Positions 15,340 to 24,599 of a stretch of DNA of 64,000 bases are shown piece by piece (within the stretch, counting starts at the first letter, position 1; each line of letters begins with the position of its first letter). Source of the stretch: Streptomyces coryli (GTDB lineage Bacteria > Actinomycetota > Actinomycetes > Streptomycetales > Streptomycetaceae). The DNA lies in NCBI RefSeq assembly GCF_011044975.1, contig NZ_JAAKZV010000004.1, positions 1 to 64,000 of the forward strand. Reading direction: 5' to 3'. Made by a program: the position numbers and the translations under genes. Below the pieces are notes generated by a model. It did no database searches and had not been told where the DNA came from. It was given only the letters and a program-made list of their open reading frames with translations.

Positions 15340-16818
15340 ATGCTGGAAGAGATCGTGCGGATGGACCCGGGCACCGGCCCGGTCCACGTGCCCGCGTTCA
15401 TCACCGGCTCATGGCAGGGCGGCGGACCCGCGGCCGACCGTATTGGGCCGTACGTCCGGCAGCCGGTCTCCCGCGCCCCGCAGGCCCAGCCGGAGGACAT
15501 CCGCGCGGCCCTGGCGTCCGCCCGCACCCACGCCGGGCGCATCGTGCGGCTGTCGCCGGCCACCCGCGCCGGCGTCCTGGAGCGCGCCGCCACGGCGGCC
15601 ACCGCGTTACGCGACGACCTCGCCCGGCTGCTCGCGCTGGAGTTGGGCAAGCCCGTGAAGGACGGCCGCGGCGAGATCAACCGGGTCGCCGACACCTTCG
15701 CCGTCTGCGCCGCCGAGGCCCGTCGCATCGGCGGCGAGAACCTCCCCGTTGCCGGCTGGGCCCGTGGGGCCGGCAATACGGCGCTCACCTTCCGCGCCCC
15801 GCTCGGTGTGGCCCTGGCCATCACCCCCTTCAACGCCCCCGCCAACCTCCTCGCGCACAAGCTCGGCGCGTCGTTCGCGGCCGGCAACACCACCCTCGTC
15901 AAGTCGCCCCCGCAGGCCCCGGCCACCACGGCCGCCGTCGTCGCGCTGCTGCTCGACGCCGGAATGCCCGGCGAGGCCGTCCAGCTGCTGCACGGCGGCG
16001 GCGACACCGGCGCCGCCCTGTGCGCGGCCGACGAGGTCGCCGTCATCAGCTTCACCGGCAGCCCGCGGACGGGCGCCGCGGTCGCCCGGGCCGCCGGCGC
16101 CAAGCGCCTGGTCCTCGAACTCGGCGGAAACGCGGCCACGATCGTGTGCCAGGACGCCGACCTCCCCCACGCGGCCTCGGTCTGCGCCCGTACCGGCTAC
16201 AGCAATTCGGGCCAGAGCTGCATCTCGGTCCAGCGGGTGTACGTGCACCACTCCCGCTACGACGAGTTCCTCACCCTGTTCGAGGACCAGGTCCGCGCCC
16301 TGCGCACCGGCGATCCGCTCGACCCGGCGACCGACATCGGCGCGATGGTCGACGAGGACGCCGCGCAGCGGGTCGTCGACTGGGCCGCCAAGGCGGGCGC
16401 GGACGGCGCGCGGGTGCCGCTCGGCGGCACCCGGGACGGGGCCACGGCCGCGCCCACGATCGTCGCCGGGCCGCCGCCGGACGCCCTCGTCGTCACGCAC
16501 GAGGTCTTCGGCGCGCTGGTCGCCGTGCTGCCGTACCGCGACTTCGACGAGGTGATCGACACCCTTAACTCCGGGCGCTACGGCCTCCAGGCCGGCCTGT
16601 TCACCCAGGACCTCACCCGCGTCATCACCGCCTGGCGCGAGCTGCAGGTCGGCGGCGTCATCGTGAACGGGTCGTCCAACTACCGCCTGGACCATGTCCC
16701 GTTCGGCGGAGTGAAGGACTCCGGCTTCGGGCGGGAGACGCCCCGCTCGATGATCGAGGACTTCACCCAGGTCAAGACCCTCTTACTGCGCGGCGCCTCG
16801 ATCTGGGGCGAGGACTGA
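15340..16818 (+). CDS. NAD(P)-dependent aldehyde dehydrogenase with two TTA codons
   Basis: A 492-aa ALDH-superfamily enzyme. AITPFNAPANLLAHKLG is the conserved fold stretch, LELGGNAATIV holds the general-base Glu, and SNSGQSCISVQR holds the catalytic Cys; VPFGGVKDSGFGRE closes the domain. It oxidises an aldehyde to a carboxylate, or to acyl-CoA in some members. AGGAGGG at 15329-15335 fixes ATG 15340. Codons 90 and 482 (15607, 16783) are TTA, so the first gene of the operon would be bldA-dependent. The stop overlaps the next start (TGATG). Lead gene of a unit running to 27676. Confidence 0.9.
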   Translation: MLEEIVRMDPGTGPVHVPAFITGSWQGGGPAADRIGPYVRQPVSRAPQAQPEDIRAALASARTHAGRIVRLSPATRAGVLERAATAATALRDDLARLLALELGKPVKDGRGEINRVADTFAVCAAEARRIGGENLPVAGWARGAGNTALTFRAPLGVALAITPFNAPANLLAHKLGASFAAGNTTLVKSPPQAPATTAAVVALLLDAGMPGEAVQLLHGGGDTGAALCAADEVAVISFTGSPRTGAAVARAAGAKRLVLELGGNAATIVCQDADLPHAASVCARTGYSNSGQSCISVQRVYVHHSRYDEFLTLFEDQVRALRTGDPLDPATDIGAMVDEDAAQRVVDWAAKAGADGARVPLGGTRDGATAAPTIVAGPPPDALVVTHEVFGALVAVLPYRDFDEVIDTLNSGRYGLQAGLFTQDLTRVITAWRELQVGGVIVNGSSNYRLDHVPFGGVKDSGFGRETPRSMIEDFTQVKTLLLRGASIWGED

Positions 16819-17801
16819 TGCGCGCCGTGACGCTCGTCGCCCCCGGCCTGGTCCTGGTCGACGACCACTGGCCGGAGCCGCGCACCGGCCCGTCCGAGGT
16901 GCTCGTCGAGATCCGCGGCGTCGGCCTGTGCGGCTCCGACGCGGCCGTGGTCGCCGGGCACCGGGCCGTACCGCGGCTGCCGTGGGTGCTCGGGCACGAG
17001 GCGTACGGGATGATCCGCTCCGTCGGCGCCGAGGTCACCGACCGGCACCCGGGCCAGCTCGTCGCCATCGAGCCCAACTACCCCTGCCTCGCCTGCCCGA
17101 CCTGCCTGACCGGCGCCACCTCCGGCTGCGTCCGCAGGCGCATCGCCGGGATCTCGGAGCCCGGCATGCTCGCCGAGCGGGTGTCCGTGCCCGCCGGCTT
17201 CACCTGGCCGATCCCGGCGACCTGGCGCGGCGAGGACATCGTGTGCATCGAGCCGCTGAGCGTGGCCGTCAACGCGGTCGGCCTGGCGGGTCCCGGGCCA
17301 GGGCGGCGCTGCCTCGTGCTCGGCGCCGGATCGCAGGGGCAGCTGGTGTGCCTCGCCGCGCAGCAGGCCGGCGCCGCGGTGCACGTCACCGACCCGCACG
17401 CGGGGCGGCTGGCCCTGGCCCGCGAGCTGGGCGCGCTGCCCGACGACGGTGCCTGCGACTACCCGGTGGTGATCGAGACGTCGGGCGCGGTCAGCGCGTT
17501 CGAGCAGGCGGTGGAGCGGGCCGCGCCCGGCGGCCGGGTGGTCGTCGTCGGGCAGAGCGAGGCGCCCGCCCGGGTGTCGACCTTCCGCATCGTGCAGCGT
17601 CGCCTGACCATCCGCGGCTGCCTCATCTACGACCACCCCGGCGGCTTCGCCCGCACCCTGGAGGCGATCTCCGCCCACGACCTGCGTCCAGGGCGCGTGC
17701 TCCGCGCCCGCTACTCGGCCGCGGACGCCCCGCGCGCCTTCGCCGAGTCGGCCGGTGTCGCCGGGAAGTCCTGGATCAGCTTCGAGGAGGAGACCGCATG
17801 A
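16818..17801 (+). CDS. Zinc-dependent alcohol dehydrogenase (MDR family)
   Basis: A 327-aa medium-chain dehydrogenase. The catalytic-zinc region is GVGLCGSDAAVVAGH followed by VLGHEAYG. The structural-zinc loop has four cysteines in CLACPTCLTGATSGC. The Rossmann part begins CLVLGAGSQGQLVCLAA. It resembles threonine/sorbitol-dehydrogenase-like MDRs. It overlaps ALDH by 1 bp and the ThDP gene by 4 bp (ATGA), so all three are translationally coupled. It probably oxidises an alcohol group to the carbonyl handled by the ALDH or ThDP enzyme, but the order of steps is unknown. Confidence 0.88.
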   Translation: MRAVTLVAPGLVLVDDHWPEPRTGPSEVLVEIRGVGLCGSDAAVVAGHRAVPRLPWVLGHEAYGMIRSVGAEVTDRHPGQLVAIEPNYPCLACPTCLTGATSGCVRRRIAGISEPGMLAERVSVPAGFTWPIPATWRGEDIVCIEPLSVAVNAVGLAGPGPGRRCLVLGAGSQGQLVCLAAQQAGAAVHVTDPHAGRLALARELGALPDDGACDYPVVIETSGAVSAFEQAVERAAPGGRVVVVGQSEAPARVSTFRIVQRRLTIRGCLIYDHPGGFARTLEAISAHDLRPGRVLRARYSAADAPRAFAESAGVAGKSWISFEEETA

Positions 17802-19540
17802 GCGCCCGTACCGTCCCCGCGGCTGAACTGCTGGTCTCGCAGCTGCAGTCGTACGGCGTCACCCATGTCTTCGGCACCTGCGGGCATACGAACATCGCCC
17901 TGCTCGACGCCCTGGGTCGCAGCCCGATCGAGTTCGTCGTCGCCCGGCACGAGCAGGCCGCCGCGCACGCCGCCGACGGCTACGCCCGCGCGTCCGGGCG
18001 GCCCGGCGTCGTGCTGCTGCACGTCGGCCCCGGCATGATGAACGCGGTCACCGGCGTCGCCACCGCCGCCCTGGACTCCGTCCCGCTGATCGCGATCGCC
18101 GGCGACGTCCCGTCGTACTACCGCGGCCGCCACCCGCACCAGGAGGTCAACCTCCACGCGGACGCCGACCAGACCGCCATCTACCGGCCGTTCGTCAAAC
18201 GAGCCTGGCACCTCCACCGCGCCGAGGACCTCGGCCGCTTCACGGAACGCGCCTTCGCCACGGCCACCGCGGGACGTCCCGGCGCCGTCCTCCTCAACGT
18301 ACCGATGGACCTCTTCTCGCGCCGGGTCCCGGAAACGCTCCACCCGCTGCCCGCCGACCAGGCACCCCCCGCCCTGCCGCCGGCCACCGCCGAACGCATC
18401 GCCGCCCGGCTGGCCGCTGCCGCCCAGCCGCTCCTCTACATCGGCGGCGGCCTGAACGGCCGCAGCGACGCCCTGCTCCGGCTGGCCGAGCACCTCGACA
18501 TCCCGGTCGTGCACTCCCTCATGGCCAAGGGCACCGTCCGCGACGACCATCCGCTGCTGCTGGGCATGCCGGGCTTCTGGGGGCTGAAGACCACCAACGA
18601 CTACGCGAGCGGGGCCGATGTCGTGCTGGCGGTGGGCACCCGCTTCGCCGAGACCGACGCCAGCTCCTGGGACCCGGCGCACACCTGGGACTTCACGTCG
18701 TCCGCACTGATCCAGATCGACATCGACCCGGCCGAGATCGGCCGCAACTACCCGGTGGAGACCGGCGCGGTCGCCGACGCGGGGGAGGCGCTGCGGGCCA
18801 TCGCCACCGGCGCCGAAGCCCTACCGCCCGTCAACCGCCCGGACCTCCGCGACCGCATCGCCGGCGCCCGCACCGAGCTCTTCGCCGACTCCCGCGCCCG
18901 CGGTGAGAGCGACGCCTATCCGCTCCGCCCCGAGCGCATCCTCGCCGACCTACGGGACGTGCTGCCCGCTGACGCCGTCCTCGTCACCGACGTCGGCTGG
19001 AACAAGAACGGCGTCGCGCAGTGCTATCAACTCCCGCCCGAGGGCCGGTTCATCACCCCCGGCGGCCTGTCCACCATGGGCTTCGGGCCCGCCGCCGCCG
19101 TCGGCGTGCAGCTCGCCGAGCCGGAGCGCACCGTGGTCGCCCTGATCGGCGACGGCGGCATGAGCGCCCAGCTCCCGGCCGTCCCGATGGCCGTCGAGCG
19201 GGGCGCGCCCGTCGTCTTCGTCGTCATGAACAACCGGGCCCACGGCACCATCGCGGACCTCGAGGCGGCGCACTTCGGCACCGCGTACGGCTGCGAGTTC
19301 ACCGGCCCGGACGGCGAGCCGTACAGCCCGGACTTCGCCGCGCTCGCCCGCGCCTGCGGCGCCGACGGCTACCGCATCGACGCGCCGGGCGATCTCCGTA
19401 TCGCCCTCGCCGCCGCGCTGCGGGCCCGCCGCCCCGCCGTGCTGGACGTGCCCATGGTCAACGAGCCGGTGCCCACCCCCGGCCACTGGAACATCAAGGA
19501 CATCTACCAGGGGATTTTCCCGGACGGGAGGCAGACATGA
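17798..19540 (+). CDS. Thiamine diphosphate-dependent enzyme (acetolactate synthase-like)
   Basis: A 580-aa three-domain ThDP enzyme. The N-terminal PYR domain has the activating Glu in VARHEQAAAHAADGYARASG. The middle domain is about residues 200-330 (PLLYIGGGLNG). The C-terminal PP domain has the ThDP motif GDGGMSAQ ending in NN (VFVVMNN). Relatives include acetolactate synthase, oxo-acid decarboxylases and sulfoacetaldehyde acetyltransferase. No small regulatory subunit is present, so a biosynthetic acetolactate synthase is unlikely. A decarboxylase or carboligase in this catabolic locus is the best guess. Confidence 0.85.
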   Translation: MSARTVPAAELLVSQLQSYGVTHVFGTCGHTNIALLDALGRSPIEFVVARHEQAAAHAADGYARASGRPGVVLLHVGPGMMNAVTGVATAALDSVPLIAIAGDVPSYYRGRHPHQEVNLHADADQTAIYRPFVKRAWHLHRAEDLGRFTERAFATATAGRPGAVLLNVPMDLFSRRVPETLHPLPADQAPPALPPATAERIAARLAAAAQPLLYIGGGLNGRSDALLRLAEHLDIPVVHSLMAKGTVRDDHPLLLGMPGFWGLKTTNDYASGADVVLAVGTRFAETDASSWDPAHTWDFTSSALIQIDIDPAEIGRNYPVETGAVADAGEALRAIATGAEALPPVNRPDLRDRIAGARTELFADSRARGESDAYPLRPERILADLRDVLPADAVLVTDVGWNKNGVAQCYQLPPEGRFITPGGLSTMGFGPAAAVGVQLAEPERTVVALIGDGGMSAQLPAVPMAVERGAPVVFVVMNNRAHGTIADLEAAHFGTAYGCEFTGPDGEPYSPDFAALARACGADGYRIDAPGDLRIALAAALRARRPAVLDVPMVNEPVPTPGHWNIKDIYQGIFPDGRQT

Positions 19541-19911
19541 TCCGCGTCATCGATCCGTTCGCCGTCGAGCGGCCGCTGTGGCTGGGGCTCGACGACGCCG
19601 GGCACCGCCGCAAGGTCTTCAAGGTGGTCGACGAGCATCTGCAGGCGAGCGAGTTCCTCACCAGCGGGCTCACCATCTTCGAGCCGGGCGAGGCCAGCTC
19701 GCTGCACAACCACCCGGAATCCGAGGAGATCAACTTCATCGTGCGGGGGAGCGGCGAGGTGGTCGCCGGCGACGGCGAGCGCACCCCGTTCGGGACCCAC
19801 ACCTTCATGTTCATCCCCAAGGGCGTGAAGCACCAGCACATCAACACCGGCCGTGAACCGCTGTGGCTGGTCTTCGTCTACGGACCGCACGGCCGGCTCC
19901 CGACCAGCTGA
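19537..19911 (+). CDS. Single-domain cupin
   Basis: A 124-aa protein with both cupin motifs: SLHNHPESEEINFIVRG (His, His, Glu ligands) and PKGVKHQHINTG (the fourth ligand His). The beta-barrel should bind a divalent metal. Small cupins in catabolic operons act as isomerases, dioxygenases or sensors. The start overlaps the ThDP gene stop (ATGA at 19537-19540), and GGGAGG lies upstream, so it is co-translated with it. Exact reaction not predictable. Confidence 0.85.
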   Translation: MIRVIDPFAVERPLWLGLDDAGHRRKVFKVVDEHLQASEFLTSGLTIFEPGEASSLHNHPESEEINFIVRGSGEVVAGDGERTPFGTHTFMFIPKGVKHQHINTGREPLWLVFVYGPHGRLPTS

Positions 19912-19953
19912 GCCCCGCCGTCCTCCCACCCCACCGACCCCGAAGGTGATGAC

Positions 19954-21096
19954 ATGCACAGACAACGGGCCCTCGCCGCCGCGGCGCTGGCCGCATCGAT
20001 GACCGCCGCCGCCTGCGGCGCCCCCGGCGACGACAAGGGCGACAGCGACTCCGGCAGCGGGCCGATCAAGCTCGCCGTCGTCAACGCGCAGAGCGGACAG
20101 CTCAGTTCGCTCGGCGCCTGGGAGCTCAAGGGCGCCAAACTGGCCGTCAGCGAGTGGAACAAGCGCGGCGGCATCGACGGCCGCAAGATCAGCCTGAAGG
20201 TCTTCGACGACCAGGGCGACCCGACCGTCGGCACCAACCTGGCCCGCAAGGTCGACAGCCAGGGCTACATCGCGATGATCGGCACCGCGGAAAGCGCCGT
20301 GACCCTCGCGATGGCCCCGGTCCTCAGGCAGGCCGAGATCCCCAACATCACCTCGGGGCAGGCCCCCGCCATGCCCGAGCTCGGCAGCCCGTTCCTCTTC
20401 CTCAACGGGCCGACCAGCGACACGTACGACGAGACCCTCGCCAAGTACCTCGTGGACACCAAGGGCATGAAGAAGATCGCCATGGTCACCAACAACGGGT
20501 CCTTCGGCAAGGGCGAGCACGACGCGTTCATGGCGGCCCTGACCAAGCGGGGCGTGAAGCCGCTCACCGACCAGGTGGTCACCACCGAGCAGAAGGACTT
20601 CTCCGCCGCACTCTCGAAGATCCGCGCGGCCAAGCCGGACGTGATCTTCCTGGGGGCGGAGGAGGTGGAGTCCGGGCTGATCGTCAAGCAGGCCCGCGAC
20701 CTCGGCATCAAGGAACCCTTCGCGGGCGCCGCCCCGCAGGGCACCCCCGTCTTCGCCAAGACCGCAGGCACCGAGAACGCCGGGGGCACGATCGTCAGCA
20801 CCCCCTACCTCAGCAACGAGTCCAGCCCGGCGGCCGAGAAGTTCGCCGCCGCGTACGAAGCCGCCTTCGACGAGGAGGCCGAGCTGCACGGCGCCAAGGC
20901 GTACGACGGCACCAACATCGTGCTGACCGCGCTGAAGAACTCGAAGGTCGCGACCGGCGCCAAGCTCGCCGAGGCCATCCGCGACACCAAGTACCAGGGC
21001 CTGCTGGGCGACTTCGCCTTCGACAAGACCGGCGTCGGGATCTTCAAGACCGACATCGGCCAGATCAAGGACGGCAAGCTCGTCGCGATCGACTGA
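19954..21096 (+). CDS. Branched-chain-amino-acid-type ABC transporter substrate-binding lipoprotein
   Basis: A 380-aa LivJ-type (Peripla_BP_6) protein. A signal sequence ends in MTAAACG, a lipoprotein site with Cys about residue 21. The mature part has IKLAVVNAQSGQLSSLGAWE and KLISL-type strands, GTAESAVTLAMAPVLRQAEIP, and AYDGTNIVLTAL near the end. It should capture the ligand outside the membrane for the LivH/LivM-G/LivF importer encoded next. This family takes amino acids, amides and many aromatic or aliphatic carboxylates, so the ligand may be the locus substrate. Confidence 0.88.
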   Translation: MHRQRALAAAALAASMTAAACGAPGDDKGDSDSGSGPIKLAVVNAQSGQLSSLGAWELKGAKLAVSEWNKRGGIDGRKISLKVFDDQGDPTVGTNLARKVDSQGYIAMIGTAESAVTLAMAPVLRQAEIPNITSGQAPAMPELGSPFLFLNGPTSDTYDETLAKYLVDTKGMKKIAMVTNNGSFGKGEHDAFMAALTKRGVKPLTDQVVTTEQKDFSAALSKIRAAKPDVIFLGAEEVESGLIVKQARDLGIKEPFAGAAPQGTPVFAKTAGTENAGGTIVSTPYLSNESSPAAEKFAAAYEAAFDEEAELHGAKAYDGTNIVLTALKNSKVATGAKLAEAIRDTKYQGLLGDFAFDKTGVGIFKTDIGQIKDGKLVAID

Positions 21097-21129
21097 CCCC
21101 GCCGCCGTCCTGCCGGTCCGAGGAGAACC

Positions 21130-21999
21130 ATGCAGATCTTCTTCCAGACCCTCGTCGGGGGCCTGAGCCTGGGCGCGGTCTATGCCCTGGTCGCGATGGG
21201 CTTCTCGCTCGTCTACCGCACCATGGGTCTGGTCAACTTCGCCCACGGCAACGTCGTGATGATCGGCGCCTACGTGGCCTCCACCTTCTATCTGACGGTC
21301 ACGCTGCCGTTCATCCCGGCGATGCTCATCGCCCTGGCCGTTACGGGCGCGATCGGCCTGGTCATCGAGCGGGTGCTGCGGCCGCTGGAGAACAAGGACT
21401 TCACCCTGATGCTCATCGGCACGATCGGCTTCGGCATCGTGCTGGAGGCGCTGGCGACGCTGATCTGGGGGGCGACCGGACGTGCGGTGCGCAACCCCGT
21501 CCAGGCGGCCCCGGTCGAGCTCCTCGGCCTCCGGATCCGCACGTACGACCTGGTGGTGCTCGCCGTCGCGGCGGCGGCCACGGTGGCGCTGGTGCTCTTC
21601 CTGCAGCGCACCAAGCGGGGCGCCGCCATGCAGGCGGTCGCCATGAACCACGAGGCCGCCACCGCCGTCGGTATCCACGTCGGCCGGAGCAACGCCGTCG
21701 CCTTCGGCATCGGCGCGAGCCTCGCCGCGCTCGCCGGCAGCCTCGCAGGACCGCTGCTCTACGTCAGCCCCACCATGGGCGGCACCCTGGGCATCCACGG
21801 CTTCGCCGCGATGGCCATCGGCGGATTCGGCAGCATTCCCGGCGCGATCGTCGGGGGCTTGAGCATCGGTGTCCTCGGCTCGTACTCCGCCGGGCACTTC
21901 GAGGGCTACTCCGAGCTGGTGACCTTCCTGGTCTTCACCGTCGCGATCATGATCCGACCGACCGGGATCTTCGGGGAGACAACGGTGAACCGAGCATGA
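21130..21999 (+). CDS. Branched-chain-amino-acid-type ABC permease (LivH-like)
   Basis: A 289-aa permease with about eight hydrophobic segments and the LivH signature GLSLGAVYALVAMGFSLVYR followed by NFAHGNVVMIGAYVA. The EAA-like coupling region is MNHEAATAVGIHVGRSNAVAF. AGGAGAACC precedes ATG 21130. Its stop overlaps the start of the LivM-LivG fusion (ATGA). It forms one half of the membrane channel of the importer. Confidence 0.9.
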   Translation: MQIFFQTLVGGLSLGAVYALVAMGFSLVYRTMGLVNFAHGNVVMIGAYVASTFYLTVTLPFIPAMLIALAVTGAIGLVIERVLRPLENKDFTLMLIGTIGFGIVLEALATLIWGATGRAVRNPVQAAPVELLGLRIRTYDLVVLAVAAAATVALVLFLQRTKRGAAMQAVAMNHEAATAVGIHVGRSNAVAFGIGASLAALAGSLAGPLLYVSPTMGGTLGIHGFAAMAIGGFGSIPGAIVGGLSIGVLGSYSAGHFEGYSELVTFLVFTVAIMIRPTGIFGETTVNRA

Positions 22000-23822
22000 A
22001 ACTGCCCGATGTGCCCACGGGCCTGAGGTACCGCCTCGCGGCACTGGCCGTCGCGGTCGTCCTCGCCTGCGCCCTGCCCTACACGCTGGGCGCCTACGCC
22101 ATGCACATCGTCGACGTGGCGATCATCTTCGCCCTGCTCGCCCTCGGCCTCGGCCTCGCCATGGGCATCGCCGGACAGGTCAACCTGGCGCAGGTCGCGT
22201 TCTTCGGCGTCGGTGCGTACGCCACCGCCCTGCTCACCACCGAGGCCGGCCTCGGCTTCTGGACCGCGGCGGCCCTCGCCCTGCTCATCTCACTGGCGGC
22301 CGGGCTGCTGGTCGGGCTCCCCGCCCTGCGCATCCAGTCCCACTACCTGGGCATCGTCACCCTCGGTCTGGCGCTGGCGTTCCTCAACTGGATCGTCAAC
22401 ACCCCGATGGCCGGCGGCGCCGACGGCATCTCCGCGATCCCCGTCCCACCGCTGCCCGGCATCGATCTCAGCGACGAATACCTCTACTACTACCTGGAGC
22501 TGACGGTCTTCACCCTGGCGCTCGCCTTCGGCCTCTTCGTGGTGCGGACCCCCCTCGGCCGCCGGATGCGGGCCATGCGCGACGACGATCTGGCCGCGGG
22601 CGCGGTCGGCGCGGAGATCCCGTATCTGCGGATGGCGGCGTTCCTGCTGGCCAGCGCGTACGGCGGGGTCGCGGGGGTGCTGTACGCCGGGCTGATCCGG
22701 TACGTCGCCCCGGAGACGTTCAGCATCGCCAACATGTTCCTGCTGCTGGCCATGGTCATCGTCGGCGGCAGGCAGAGCCTGTGGGGATGCGCCGTCGGGG
22801 CGGTCCTGCTGTTCCTGGCCCGGGAATGGCTGGCCGACTTCGCCACCTACGCCCAGCTCGGATACGGCCTCGTCGTCGTGGTGATGGTCGTGTTCGCCCC
22901 CACGGGCCTGGCCGGCATCCCCCGGCGGCTGCGCGCCGCCCGGGAGCGCAGACGCACCGGCACCCGGGCCGTGCTGCGGGACTTCCAGCCGTACGAGCCG
23001 GCCGACCGGGCGACGGCGGAGCGTACGGAGCTGGAGATCCGGAACATCAGCAAGGACTTCCGCGGTCTGCGGGCGCTGGACGACGTGTCGTTCAGCGTGG
23101 CGGCCGGGGCGATCCACGGCGTGGTCGGGCCCAACGGCTCCGGGAAGACCACCCTGTTCAACGTGATCAGCGGCCTCTACCGGGCGACCGGCGGCGCGGT
23201 GGAGCTGGACGGCCAGGTGATCACCGGAGCCCGCCCGTACCGGCTCTCGCTGCTGGGCATCGCCCGCACCTTCCAGAACCTCCGGCTCTTCGAGGAGCTC
23301 TCCGTCCGCGACAACATCCTCGTCGCCATGGACCGCACCAGAACCCGCTCCGGCTGGCGCTACCTGGTCTGGCCCGTGGGGATATGGCGGCAGGACCGGG
23401 AGCTGCGCCGCGGCTCCGAAGCCCTGCTCAGCCGGTTCGGCATCACCGACTACGCCGACACCACACCCGGCTCCCTGCCGTACGGCATCCAGCGGCGCAT
23501 CGAGATCGCCCGCGCCATGGCGAGCCGGCCCCGGCTGCTGCTGCTCGACGAGCCCGCCGCCGGGCTCAACGGCGAGGAGGTGCGGCAGCTGGCGGAGATC
23601 GTCCGGTCCATCCGCGGCAGCGGCGTCACGGTCGTGGTGATCGAGCACAACATGGGCCTGGTGATGTCCCTCTGCGAGCGGGTGACGGTGCTGGCCAGCG
23701 GCCAGGTCATCGCCGACGGAACGCCCGAGGAGGTGGTCGCCTCGCCGGCCGTCATCGAGGCGTATCTGGGCGGCGAGTCCATGGCCGAGGAGCCGATGGC
23801 GCTGCCTACGGAGGTGCAGTGA
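21996..23822 (+). CDS. LivM-LivG fusion: ABC permease joined to its ATPase
   Basis: A 608-aa fusion. Residues about 1-310 are a LivM permease (ALGLGLAMGIAGQVNLAQVAF; VVGGRQSLWG) with multiple membrane segments. After a basic linker (RRLRAARERRRTGTR) comes a LivG ATPase, about residues 345-600, with Walker A GPNGSGKTT, the Q-loop FQNLRLFEEL, a signature region written SLPYGIQRRIEIARA instead of LSGGQ, Walker B LLLLDEPAAG and the H-loop VIEHNM. It is co-translated with livH and livF (TGATG). The permease-ATPase fusion fixes their 1:1 ratio. Confidence 0.9.
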   Translation: MKLPDVPTGLRYRLAALAVAVVLACALPYTLGAYAMHIVDVAIIFALLALGLGLAMGIAGQVNLAQVAFFGVGAYATALLTTEAGLGFWTAAALALLISLAAGLLVGLPALRIQSHYLGIVTLGLALAFLNWIVNTPMAGGADGISAIPVPPLPGIDLSDEYLYYYLELTVFTLALAFGLFVVRTPLGRRMRAMRDDDLAAGAVGAEIPYLRMAAFLLASAYGGVAGVLYAGLIRYVAPETFSIANMFLLLAMVIVGGRQSLWGCAVGAVLLFLAREWLADFATYAQLGYGLVVVVMVVFAPTGLAGIPRRLRAARERRRTGTRAVLRDFQPYEPADRATAERTELEIRNISKDFRGLRALDDVSFSVAAGAIHGVVGPNGSGKTTLFNVISGLYRATGGAVELDGQVITGARPYRLSLLGIARTFQNLRLFEELSVRDNILVAMDRTRTRSGWRYLVWPVGIWRQDRELRRGSEALLSRFGITDYADTTPGSLPYGIQRRIEIARAMASRPRLLLLDEPAAGLNGEEVRQLAEIVRSIRGSGVTVVVIEHNMGLVMSLCERVTVLASGQVIADGTPEEVVASPAVIEAYLGGESMAEEPMALPTEVQ

Positions 23823-24538
23823 TGGGTGCGGGCGAGTTCGCGGTCGAGGAGCTGTCCGTCTACTACGGCGGGGTCTGCGCGGTCCAGTCGGTGAGCTTCA
23901 CCGTGGGCGCCGGGCAGTCCCTCGGCGTCATCGGCACCAACGGCGCGGGCAAGAGCTCCACGCTGCGCGCCCTCATGGGCCTGGTGCCGCGCCGCTCCGG
24001 CACGGTCCGCTTTGACGGCAAGGACCTGACCGGCACCAAGGCCAGGGACATGGTGCGGCACGGCATCGGCTACGTACCGGAGGGACGCCAGGTCTTCGGC
24101 GGCCTCTCGGTCGAGAAGAACCTGCTGCTCGGCGACTACGCGCGCCGCCGGAACGGCGAAACCCGGCAGACCCTCGCGGAGGTCTACGAACTCTTCCCCG
24201 TACTCGGCGAGATGAGCGGACGGCTGGCCGGTGCGCTGTCGGGCGGCCAGCAGCAGATGCTCTCGATCGGCCGCGCACTGATGTGCCGGCCACGGCTGCT
24301 GCTGCTCGACGAGCCGTCCATGGGCCTGTCACCGCGCCTGGTCGACGCGATCCTCACGGTGCTGCTCGAGCTGCGCCGCAAGGGCCTGACCATGCTGCTC
24401 GTCGAGCAGAACGCCAAGCTGACCTTCGAGGCGACCAACCACTGCCTCGTCATGGAGAACGGCGCGGTGGCCATGACCGGCGCCGCGGCCGACCTGCGCA
24501 AGGACGTCCGGGTGCGACGGGTCTATCTCGGCCTGTAG
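23822..24538 (+). CDS. Branched-chain-amino-acid-type ABC ATPase (LivF-like)
   Basis: A 238-aa ATPase. Walker A is GTNGAGKSS, the signature is LSGGQQQML, Walker B is RLLLLDEPSMGLSP and the H-loop is LVEQNAK. GYVPEGRQVF is typical of LivF. It pairs with the LivG half of the preceding fusion. The ATG overlaps the upstream stop. It completes a full importer (19954-24538). A pyrimidine-rich 60-bp gap follows before the PQQ dehydrogenase gene. Confidence 0.9.
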   Translation: MGAGEFAVEELSVYYGGVCAVQSVSFTVGAGQSLGVIGTNGAGKSSTLRALMGLVPRRSGTVRFDGKDLTGTKARDMVRHGIGYVPEGRQVFGGLSVEKNLLLGDYARRRNGETRQTLAEVYELFPVLGEMSGRLAGALSGGQQQMLSIGRALMCRPRLLLLDEPSMGLSPRLVDAILTVLLELRRKGLTMLLVEQNAKLTFEATNHCLVMENGAVAMTGAAADLRKDVRVRRVYLGL

Positions 24539-24599
24539 CCGCCGCCTGCCTTTTCTTTCCTTCACCCCCTCTCCCTCCTTCAACAAGTGAGGCATGCCC

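Noticed and set aside
17798-19540. Biosynthetic acetolactate synthase (ilvB)
   Set aside because: No regulatory subunit, ketol-acid reductoisomerase or other branched-chain biosynthesis genes are nearby; the setting is catabolic.
20154-21990. A plus-strand frame giving Arg/Gly/His-rich protein upstream of the LivM-LivG start
   Set aside because: It overlaps the real binding-protein and LivH genes in another frame. Only the part from ATG 21996 matches a protein family.
19504-22044. An 846-codon open frame on the minus strand
   Set aside because: It is antisense to the cupin, binding-protein and LivH genes. The translation is low-complexity (Asp/Gly/Ala/Val/Leu/His-rich) with no family motif, as expected for the shadow of GC-rich codons.
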